From Owenia fusiformis (lineage: Eukaryota > Annelida > Polychaeta > Sabellida > Oweniidae): a DNA stretch of 64,000 nt. Shown piece after piece: positions 13,301 through 25,300 of the stretch. Position 1 is the stretch's first letter; the number at the start of each line of letters is the position of its first letter. The DNA is taken from the NCBI GenBank assembly GCA_903813345.2, contig CAIIXF020000012.1, positions 4,631,318-4,695,317 of the forward strand. Reading direction: 5' to 3'. The position numbers and the translations under genes were made by a program. Below the pieces are notes generated by a model. That model made no database searches, was not told the DNA's origin, and saw only the letters and a list, made by a program, of their open reading frames with translations.

Positions 13301-16300
13301 CCAGCTTATTCTTCCTATAATTGTGTTAATATAATCTTCCTAAGAACTCAGTTTCGTGTATTACCTAAAAGTCACCAATGTCGAATTATCTTCCAGCTTT
13401 TTCAGTAGTTGTGTTCTGTTGTCAGGCACCCCACCTTCATTCAGGGCCGTCTCAAAGGCTGGCGTTATCAATGCCTGGAAGCGTATACACTGGTGATCCG
13501 CTCGATTACGCTGGTTACCGAAACAAAATGTCGGAACGTCGAAGGTACGTATGGTTTTTATTTTTTCCCTACCAACAACGTGTGAAATACGGAAAAAAGA
13601 AAAATCGTACCTTCGATGTTCCGACATTTTGTTACCAAACGGTTCTGGCGTAATCGAGTGGATCACCATTGGTATATGGTTGAAGAGGAATCCCCGTTCA
13701 TCAAAGAGTATGAAAGAGATGTGTATTATCTTGTCGAAAATAATCGCATAAGGCTGTCTTTATTTCTAATGATAATAATTATATTATGGCAGTTTTCTGA
13801 TTTTGTTCAAAAAACTTTTTAATGATGAATTAAGTCAATCAGTCGCTTAGAAAGTTAGAAGGTCGGTCAGAAATATTTTAAGACGTAAAAGTACAGCCTT
13901 GGATCAACTATATTAACAGCTTACATTTAGTATCTAAATGTTCTTATTATTTTCAATACATACCGGCCTTTTTGTACCAGTCCAATCAAACCGAAAAATA
14001 TATTTCTTGATCAGTTGGTATGCGTCTTTATTTGGAGTGAAATCGGCATCAATCATCCAAATATGGGAAGTATTCGCACCATAGATGGCAACATTTCTCA
14101 TGAAGTTAACTGGATAATATGTCTGTAAATGAAATAGAGATAATTAATTATGTCCTTATTTGGAGTCAAATCGGCATCGATCATCCAAATATGGGAAGTA
14201 TTAGCTCCATAGATGGCAACATTTCTCATGAAGTTAACTGGATAATATGTCTGTAAATGAAATGGAGATAATTAATAATGTCCTTATTTGGAGTGAAATC
14301 GGCATCGATCATCCAAATATGGGAAGTATTAGCTCCATAGAGAGCAACATTTCTCATGAAGTTAACTGGATAATATGTCTGTAAATGAAATGGAGATAAT
14401 TAACAATGTCCTTATTTGGAATGAAATCGGCATCGATCATCCAAATATGGGAAGTATTTGCTCCATAGATGGCCACTTTTCTCATGAAGTTAACTGGATA
14501 ATATGTCTGTAAATGAAATGGAGATAATTAATAATGTCCTTATTTGGAGTGAAATCGGCATCGATCATCCAAATATGGAAAGTATTCGCTCCATAGATGG
14601 CAACATTTCTCATGAAGTTAACTGGATAATATGTCTGTAAGTAAAACAGGCCATTAAATCAACAACTGTGATATGTCTGTTAATAATGTATAGGTCATGA
14701 TGAATAGCAATATACAGGGTGGACAACAAAACGGGACATGTTGCATCATGTTGTGCCCCCACATCAATATGTTAGATTTGATGTTCTAAATTGTCAAAAT
14801 ACATAGAGACACGGTAAATAATAAAAAACGCGATTTCTCCATATTTTGTTATACCCCTTCAGTGATATCCGTCTTATTACAATGAAGATAAACTATCAAA
14901 TTATACATCGCCACACTCCCAATAGAACACTATTTTCATGTTAAAATGCTTTGAATATTTTCTGTGAATAGTTCCTAAAAAATATTCAGAATTAAAAATA
15001 ATGAACAATAAAAAGGCATGATTTATTCTGTCCTGGCTACTATGTACATGTTAATGAAATTGATAGCATAAACGGTAACACTCCTAAAAGTATACGATCC
15101 CATAGAGTAATGGGCCCAGGGTTGTAGATAAAAGAAAAATGGTTTTACCAAACCTCATTTATTTTAAGTCAAGATACTTACTGCATTTCGTTGATAAACT
15201 ACGTGGATTCCAATATTGTTTCTTTTCCAAGAGTGCGTCGTATTTAGGAAATTTTGAATCTCGTCATCAGTTCCAAAAACAGACAGACTTGCAGGTCCAG
15301 GCCACTGTGCAAGAATCTTCTCGATTCTATGTATACCCCTGCAAATGTACAATGAAAGCATAAAAAATAGTACAAACTTTTTTACGTGTTTACAACTATT
15401 TTCGATGTCAAAAGTATTGCATATTATACGACGTCAGATACTGTACATCGCGGCATTTTACTGCATTTTCACATGCGTTCTTACTTTTAAAACCGCAATA
15501 TCTCGACAGCAAAATCATATTTTTCTACAATTTTTCGTCATCAGTTGAACACGTATGTCCATGAAATATTTTGCCTATCAGAATTCCAAATAACTGATTT
15601 GTGACTTTTTAAATGCGAATCACGCAAGCCGTATTATGCGACTTTATATGCTAAAACCGGGTGTGGACTGTAACATTTTGAAGAAAAATGATTTCAATTT
15701 TAAACGAAAAATGAAGATAACTTTTTCATTTCTTAACGGATCTTTCTCAAACTTTCGCAATATTTAAATTCACCATTTTGAAAAAGACAAACAGATTCTG
15801 GTTGATGACGTCATAATATAACAATGCTAACTTAACGCTTATATTTATGCAAAAAAAGTGTGGACAGGCAGAATTTCGTACCAACAAGATATATATTTTG
15901 ATCAATTAAATATTAAATCGTTTGAAAGGTGAATTATTATTTTTTGATTCCTGAAAGGCATATTATATTCTATATTTTTATCAAAAAACTATATCATTTC
16001 GATTGAAATTCAGTCTGTAAGAAGCATAAATTGAAAGAAATATGAAGTGAAGCCATGTGAAAAATTCACAAAATTACGTTTCATTTTTTGAGTTCAAATA
16101 TTTCTAATTAAGGGATAAACATTCAAAACTTTTCAATGTTTCAGCATGTTCTTTTAAATATACCCCTTACTACATACAATTAATTTCATTTAATTTGATC
16201 CAGTATATATTATATATAGCCTGATAGACTTATAGTTAGGCCTGATAGAATAATTGGCAGACTTGGAATAGTTTTAAACCATGGAAACTGGAACTGTTAG

Positions 16301-19300
16301 CCAATTGTTAGGCAGTTACTCTGATACAGACTTGGATACTTCCACAGAAACCCAAATTGGTTTAGCTGGCATTCAGGGGTTGTCTCAAAGTAGTCAGGGA
16401 CAATCTCAAGATGTTGACGAAAATGAAATTCTGGACAATACAGAGTTAGCCACTCCTCATCCTACCAGACGATCAGGCCGCACAACCAAGCTCAAAACCC
16501 TCAAGACCCCTCTCACTGCCTCTAGACTAGTGACATCCAAACCCAAGAGAGGGCGCCCAAGAACAACTAAGTCCCAACCTGTTAGGACTAAACCCGCTCA
16601 ATCAAATCCGGCTCTGACACACCCGGTTGATCTTATAACCATAATGACAATGCTGAGGGACATGTCTGAGGATATTAAACATCTGAAAGACATTAATAAA
16701 ACTAACGCCGACCTGGTAAAACAGCTGTCACGTAAAACAGCTGACAATGAAGAGCTCCACAAGGAAGTTGCCACTTTGAGAAAACAACTTGTAAATAAGA
16801 CAGTTTCACCCCCAAATGACAATGCGAAATCCCTTCTTATAGGATCATCAATAGTTCGTGACATTGATGAAGCCAAACTGAACAATACGGAAGTTATATG
16901 CATACGAGGAGGAAAGATATCTGACATTCACAAGAAACTACTTACCATGAAGAGGAAGTTTGACCATATATACCTGCAGGTGGGAAGTAATGATTGTTCT
17001 GAGAGAGAAGACGTCAAGCTAATATCAGAAGATTATACCCTCCTAATCCGTACAGCAAAACAGTGTTCCAGTTCTGTCACTGTTTCTAGCGTAACACCGC
17101 GCATAGGTGCTACCCAAACCCAGGAGCGCATTGACCAACTCAATGGTTTCCTCCTTTGCCATTGCCAAGATGAGGATGTAATTTTCAATGACAATGATAT
17201 CAACTTTCGGCTCAAGGATGACTCAATCAACACTGGCTACATATGTGCCGACAAAGTCCACCTTAGTTTTGCAGGCACCAATAGCCTGGCCAAAAACCTC
17301 AAACTCAAAAGGAGTTGTGATGATGTCACCCTACCCAAGAATAAAAGGTTTGACCCTCTGCAGAAAAAATCACAGCAGCAGCCACAGAATAAGCGCCAAA
17401 CACAGCAACACCAGCCCAATGATTCAACAAGTCCAGTGACGCACACCCAAAGTGATATACCCAGACAATCCGGTTATAATAACACACGTAAACCGAGATC
17501 GAAGCAGACATATACCCCACAGCAAGAACGCCACTTTATTACTTCATCAAGGGACAATCTTGTGTGCCTGAAATGTGGCGAGCCGGGTCATTTATCTCCC
17601 TCGTGTTGGCATCCTAACACAGTGCGGTGCCATTCCTGTCGGGAATTGGGACACAAATCCTCCAGGTGCCCCAAGTCTGAGGTTCCACCATTAATGACCA
17701 GACAATTTGCAAATACCAGAATTGCCAATGAGCGTGCTCCACCAATGACTCATGATTATGATGGTCATTACATTAAGGACTATGGACATGGCAATAATAA
17801 CTTTAGGAATAGATTTGCTGTTCTTGAGCATTATTAGATGTACGGCAATGAGTCAGCCTTACCCCCCAAAATCCAGAAATGTTTTGCCTCACCCCCCTTA
17901 AGCCAAAATAATGTCACTTCTGTAAAACATAGACCTCATAGAAGGTCCAAACGGAAACGCTCTCAGGGTGAATGTTTGAATTTAAAATTTGCTTTTAATA
18001 ATGTGCAAAATTTAGGACGGGCTAAACAAAGTGAATTGAAATATCTGCTTGAAAATAATGACATTAAAGTAATGGGCTTAACAGAAACATTTTTCAATGA
18101 AAATCGGTCAATGATGGTAAAAAGTGATAAACATGAATGGGTACATAAAAATAGGGTAAAACGTGAAGGAGGTGGCGTGGGCTTTTTTATTAAGACAAGC
18201 AATGAGATTAATATTTTGAATGATGACCTATTAAATTCCAAGTCAGACGATTTTGAGAGATACTGGATAAGATTGAGAATTAACGGTGAAACTTTCAGTA
18301 TCGGTATTGCATACTATCCTAATGATGGTAAGCATACTGATCTGAGTAACTCACTTACAGATGAACTTATTTCAAACGTGGCCTCGCTAGAGGAATCTGG
18401 GGACTTTATCATTTTAATGGGAGATTTCAATGGAAGAATAAAGCAATTCTCAAAAGATGGCATTTCTAGCACAAATGGGAAATTGATTGAAATGCTCAGC
18501 GAAGTAACAGATATGAATATATTAAATCTTTCAAGCAAATGTAATGGTTCTTATACTTGGTTTAGAGGAAGTCAGACTTCAACTATAGATTATGTTTTAT
18601 GTAATCAAAGTTTATATGATAAAATGACATCAATGAATATTGATGAAGAATGTGAATATTCTATTGGGAGTGATCATTGTATGATTCTTATTAACTTTGC
18701 TTTTGTAAAACATACCAATCACTCCAGAAAATCTAAAGTAAATCTCGATTGCAATGCTAAGCTTTGGAAAATGAACGACCAGACAAACTGGAAAGCCTTC
18801 AAAACAACTCTTTCTTCTGAATTTGAACATTGGAATCCTACAGATTTCTCCTCTCCTGAAGAAATGTGGACTGATTGGAGAGAACGCGTTCTCAATGTTG
18901 GCAATAATGTGATCGGTCATTTTGAAATTTCACAAAAGTATAGAAGCTTTTGGGATGATGAACTGAAAAAACTAATCAAGAGCCGTAAGGAGGCTAGCCA
19001 GTTCTGTAGATACTGGCGTGCCTCAGGTCTTACAGATCTTGATTCTTTCGATGAACTATGGAAAATATATCAAATAAGAAAGGAAAGAGTTCATGTTTAT
19101 ATAAAAGACAAAATGGTCAAACGTCATATTAATATTTTGACTAGAAATGCATCCAAAAAATCGTCCAGTTCAAGGTCATACTGGAGAACCCTTAATATGT
19201 TTAACAGTAATAATAACACACCCATAAGAATCCAACATCCTCTCCACCCTGACATAATTGTTGATGATCCAAAACAAGTATCTATTCTAATGAAAGATTA

Positions 19301-22300
19301 TTGGTCAAAAGTGGGAATAAAAAACAGAAATCAAAAATCGCCTGATTTGACAGCAAATGAAATTAAACACTCTCAAATTCTGGCGAATATGGAATTTAAA
19401 CTCAGTGCACCAAATGAAAATGACTCTGATATCTTTGATCAAGTTATTTTGGACAAGGATGTACTAACAGCCCATATAAGGCAACTGCCTAATGGTAAAG
19501 CAGTGGGCACTGACCTTATACCGTATGAATTTTTGAAATATGGGGGCCCCACTATTGTCAACACTTTGCTCCATTTGTTTACAATGTGTAAGACCCATGA
19601 ATCATTCCCTGAACAATGGAAAGAAGGTTTATTAAAGCCACTTCATAAAGGTGGCGCAAATGGCTCCTTAGATAATTTTCGAGGTATTTCTATTACCTCT
19701 AATGTATTTAAACTTTTTTGCTCCATAATCAACAAGCAAATGATGGCTTTCTGTGAAGATAAAAATATATTTGGTGACTTCCAAGGAGCGTATAGAATCA
19801 AACAACGTTTAGAAAATCATGTATTCAAACTTAAGTCTCTATGCAGTTTAAGGAAAGATAAAAATCAAAAGACCTACTTGGCTTATTTGGACATTTCAAA
19901 GGCCTTTGACGTAATGGACAGAGACCTTATGTTCATAAAATTATGGGAGAAAGGTGTCCGCGGTAAATGTTGGAGACTCATAAGAGAAATGTACAGAGGA
20001 ATAAGGACCAAGGTCAAATTATCTAATAATTGTAATGAAAACCTCATAGATAACGACAATAAAAATGGCTCTCAAAATGAAAATAATAATAATAATGGAA
20101 ATACCCAATGGTTTAATACAAAATGTGGAGTCAAACAGGGCTGTACCTTATCAACTACTCTATTTTCAATCGTCATGACTGACCTTCAAGATGAACTTTT
20201 AAAATCTGATGTAGGTATTACATTTAATAACTCAAAATTCCCTAGCCTCATGTGGGCCGATGATATAGTACTTTTAGGCAATTCTGAAAATGATCTCAAT
20301 AAGATGCTCAATGTCACTAATGATTTTGCTATTAAATATGGTTTTAGGTTTAGTGAGAAAAAATCAAAAGTCATGGTTATAGGCAAGAAGATTGATAAGA
20401 ACAAGTTATGGAAATTAGGTGATCTCAACTTAAATGAAGTCCAAACCTATAAATATTTAGGTATTCATATTGATCGATCCTTAAAAGATAACTTCCACAT
20501 AATTGATCAACAAATTCAAAAGTCAAAGACTCTGAAGAACTTTATTACATTTATACTGAGCAAACATTTAAATGCTAAACGTATTGAATTTGGTAATACG
20601 CTTTATACAACAAAATTCCTCTCGGGGCTGTTACATGGCTGTGGTGTTTGGGTTACGAATACCAAGACCATCCTTGATAAACTCCGGACAATGCAATATG
20701 ACATGGCCAGGGGTATTTTCAATATAAAAAGTACCCCTGCATATGTTGCTATCATTAATGAACTTGGTTGGACACCAATTAAGTACATAGTCCTCAAGCG
20801 ACAAATCCAATATTTTCTCCATTTACAGACTCTTGATCAGGGGTCATTCATAAGATTACTACTAACTAGAATGCAAGAAAGATTTGCATGTAACAAATCA
20901 AATAGTTGGAAATATGTCGAGCACATAAATGATATCTTTAAACTGATTGACCTTAAAGGCATTGACAATAACTTAAATACTTTGACAGAAAATTATGAAT
21001 CTTCTATTCAGAAGACATGCGACTCCGAGATACAAACTGAAATGAATGGAAAGTCTTCCTTGACACTGTATAGACAGCTTATTGATCTTAAACACGAAGG
21101 TTTACAGTACTATTTAAGAAATGATTTTGATTTTGCAAGCGCACGATTAAAATTTCTTGCTCGGACCGGGAAACTAGGTCTTAAAGGTGAAACATATAAA
21201 TGGGCAAATGTACAAGTTAATAGCCCATTCTGTGATTTTTGCTCTGATAAAGAAGAGAATATAGAACATAGATTACTATTTTGCTCTAATTTTGCAGGGG
21301 AAAGATCCAAATTTTATAAAATACTTGAGGATAAAATTCCCATACATTTAACAGGGATATTCTTTAGCGCCCCAACTGACACAAAATTGAAATGGTTACT
21401 GGGAGATGAGGCATACATCTTTGGGGGGCACGAATATGGTGTTTTATTCGACTCTTTAGTAAAAAGCTTTTTAAATAAGATTTTAAGTAAATATTAACAT
21501 ACCTGTACCTATGTTTTAATTCTTTTTAAGACTCATTTTAGTTTGATAAAATGTTGTTTTTAACCAACATGGCATTTTGGATATTTTCGATTAGATGCAC
21601 CTTAATGTAAGAGTGCCACTGTTAAAAAAGTGTATATCTAAATAAATAAATAATAAATAAAAATAATATTGAGATAGACATCATTTTATCACCGCAACCC
21701 CAAGTGAAGCCTTTACAAAATAAGACGTTATGCCGTTAGCGTATTATATGTTCTCCTTTATTATTCATTGCTTCAAATAAATAAAACTAAATATTCGAGT
21801 TAAAATCAATTACAAATAATGCATTTAACAATCCTTAATATCTTCCCGTCTGTGTATATCAGTTGAATATGACAAGGGGCACTTTGAAAGTGTCTAGAAA
21901 GACGGTGCGACAACGAGAGCGCGGGGCCGAAAAGCGCGACAAAGAAGAAAACGGGTAGGGTTTGAAATGTCTACTTTCTGGTGATTCTAATTCTGTATAT
22001 CGTGATACAACCTTTTTGAATATAGAATTGTATTGAAGCACACATTAATCTGAACAAAACTTGAAGTTTTTAAGAAGATTCCACGAATATTAAAACTTCT
22101 GCAATTACTTGGAGGAGCATTGCGCATATTTATCGCGTAAATCTTTGCATTTTGTCGGTAAAATGGACAATTACAATGTTACGCCGTGATGTACAGTATC
22201 TGACGTCGTATCATATATATATTTCAAATTATATTGTTACGTTACCATTCATAAGTTGACCATTTAATTGACGATGTGTTAATTTTTTAGATTTTTTATG

Positions 22301-25300
22301 ACTGGTTTAAGAGAAACGTTTCTTCAAAAAGTTCTCCATATCGATACCACTCCTTTGAACATTTAGCAATGCACTAATGTAAAACAAAATATATAACTAG
22401 TAGTCTTGTACATACACTCCCATCCCTTAGTTTGGTAACAAAAATCCCCTTCAGGATAACTTTTGGATAACTTATTTAAAAATATCAGAATGAATTTATC
22501 AGATCTGATGGCAAAGGAGCTTAGCATGCAATTGTTACATTTATGGTCCTCCGACTAATCAATAAAACCAAGGGTGAAATAAACAAAAAATATTCAATAC
22601 AAAATGAATAGATTCTGGATAAAATACAACTGCCTGCAAACGACATCGATTTGTTTGTTATTTAGTAAGTAGGCCTAATTAATTTCCAAGAAGGTTAATG
22701 TGTCCGAGGATGACATCGGCAATATTGGACAAAACTATTATTGTGTCGGTGTGTCAATAACAATGACTTCACAAAGCCCAAAGAAAATTAGTAGCAGAAT
22801 TATCCATCGAAATGTCACAATAGCACGAAAATCACATATTAACTTAGTAAAATGGCAAAAAATGAATAGTGACAATTTATCATGAAGTCATTAAATATTT
22901 TAAGTGTATACGTAGCAGCTGTAACAAAACTACATGTATGCCCTTTCCATTATTTTAATTTTGTTTATTTAAAAGAGATCTTCAACTGCACAATCTCTTG
23001 GCAAAAAGTACGCATACTCATGATACAGTCGATCAAATTGCATTTACCCAAATCGAAATAGAATTCATCAAGTTCTTTGCTTCGATAAGCATCTTGGATT
23101 TATTGCATAATGAAACTCATAAAACACAAATTATAGTTTATCAGCATCTACATCGTATCAACACTTATTCTGAGCCTATCAATACATAATTGTTATGCTT
23201 TACTGTACCTTTCAAGAGTAAGATGCGACAATAGGGTGACATCTATAGGTGACGGGTTATAATTGTATTGGAACACAAAATACTGGACATCGTGACGTAA
23301 TCCACTCTCGGATATTACTTGACTACACTTATCGTATTCAGTCTTGGAAAATACACTTTTTAATTTCAGCTCGTATGGCTCATTAAACTGTTTCCGTTGT
23401 AAGTCGTGCTTGTATATATTTTTATTAGTTTCAACAAGTTTTTTTAATTTTGCATATCCCGTTATATGAGTTGATATTGTTTTTTCAGTATTTTGTTTAG
23501 TTGACTTCGTGAGAGAGGTAGTTGGATGGGAACCTGAAAATAGATTTTAACAGAATATTAACTTGGCTAAATCTGGGTATATGATATTAGTTTTCATAAT
23601 GTATTTCTCTACAAACCATCGGTACAACATATAAAAACGATGCAATTCAATAAAATAATAAACAGTACAACACGACATAATACAATGCAATGTAATACAA
23701 TACAACACGACATAATACAATACAATACAATACAATGCAATACAATACAATAACTCATATTCAATTGCTAGTATATGCACAATGTAAATATATCTAAGGA
23801 TTCAGTTGAAGTTGTAACTAAGATTTAACACAGGCCTCCAGAAGAGGACAGCGTTTATCAAAGTATATTGATGGTTTTAGCTAATACGATTCAGCACCAA
23901 AAAAATACTTTGGTCTAATCCATGATCAAAAACTGCCCCTTTAATGGATATCTATTATTTGTTATCAATGTGTGTTAAAATATTGACTAATTATTGATTG
24001 TATATTCTGATTTGATGTTTACGTTACTAAGGTAATTGTATTTATTGTGAAATATCACGAGATTGCAACATTGACCACAGGTGTTAATAAACCAAATGAA
24101 ACGTTTAATCTAAAGAGGATACTATAATCAGGACAAATTGTCAACGGAAAATGATAGATGTATAAAGTAACGTCAATTTCAGAGATGAATTTGATGAACA
24201 CGAATTTGATGTTTTCTTATACAAATAATGATATAAAATGGTATAACGAGCGAGAATTAATGTGATATTTGGTTTATCTTTACTGTAACATTATTTTATC
24301 TACATTAAAATCTCCTATAAAATGGAAATGTTTTTGATGTAGTTACGTTGCCCTTTACCACATATTTTGATCTGTTCGATCCTCTAATTTGGCCAACTAC
24401 TTACCTGGAATTTAACAAAACAATAAATTGTTGATTTCACTGTACTGCACCTGTAATAAATTCCATGATGTTGATATCCGTTTGATATCAATTTTTCGAA
24501 AATCGTTATCACTTTAATATCACTATAATCGTGAAATAAATGAATTTATCCTAGACATGGACGTGTTTGAAGAACATAAATATAAATATACTCCTCAAAA
24601 AAAGTTAAGGACCAGTCTTTTTCCTCATAGGTTTACATGTTAAACCCCATGTCTGTTTGAACTCTTATTTTAAAAGCCTGAAACGAAAGAAAAGCTGATA
24701 ATGCCAATGGATATGTACTTTGACTATATTCTCTATATTTCAGAAAATTTTCAATCCAATCTCTCCGTTACAATATATCAAAAATTGATGTCGAATTTGA
24801 GGAATTTAAAAAAATGGCAGAACCCATGTAAACCAATGAGAAGTGGTTAGGTTGCCAAAAGTCATATGAGAAAATATCCATCATTCAATTGTTCTCAAAA
24901 ACAGAATTTTGATAGACAATTGAATTTGCTAACTTGTCTACAACAAAAAATTGATTTGTTTCTCCAGGTTTTACAAAGTTATGAATCTCAAAAGTCAAAA
25001 TCATTTCTCAATAAACCTCCCATTGAAATAACACAGGGTCAAAAATAAGTTGTCAAAAAGACGTTGATGCTCTATATCTGTAATTCTCACAAAGTAAGCT
25101 TAACACCAAACATGCAGAAAGTAAAACAATTCAATTGTCTACTAAGAAATTATTTTTAATAAATGTTTTACCGAATAGATATCCAAAAATCTGATTTGCC
25201 CCTAACCACCATTTCCCATTGGTTAACATGGGTTCTGCCATTTTTAAAAAAAATCCTCAACTTTGACATCAATTTTTGACCTATTGAAAGAGAGAGATTA

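Larger units (their letters stand above)
16281..21660 (+). mobile_element. Near-complete two-ORF non-LTR retrotransposon
   Basis: The element has ORF1 (SGNH-like domain and zinc knuckles) and ORF2 (APE-type endonuclease, reverse transcriptase and a C-terminal CCHC-type cluster). A short 3' UTR ends in an AAATAAATAAATAATAAATA-type tail. It sits antisense in intron 2 of gene B. Both ORFs are open, so it is young or recently active. The exact 5' end is unclear (somewhere in 15.9-16.28 kb), and I found no convincing target-site duplication. The ORF1 SGNH domain suggests the CR1/L2 side of the LINE tree. Confidence 0.88.
15426..22211. repeat. 29-bp inverted repeat flanking the LINE region
   Basis: 15426-15454 and 22183-22211 are reverse complements with one mismatch (core ACGTCAGATACTGTACATC). 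The LINE and about 1.3 kb of AT-rich DNA lie between them. They could be ends of an older DNA transposon that received the LINE, or two independent copies of a repeat. Confidence 0.5.

Noticed and set aside
13378-13822. Overlapping plus-strand ORFs near gene B exon 5
   Set aside because: They are shadows of exon 5 and of the miniature element at 13491-13668, which is palindromic and therefore open on both strands.
23547-23780. Minus-strand ORF with LYCIALYC-type repeats
   Set aside because: It is a translation of the ATACA microsatellite.
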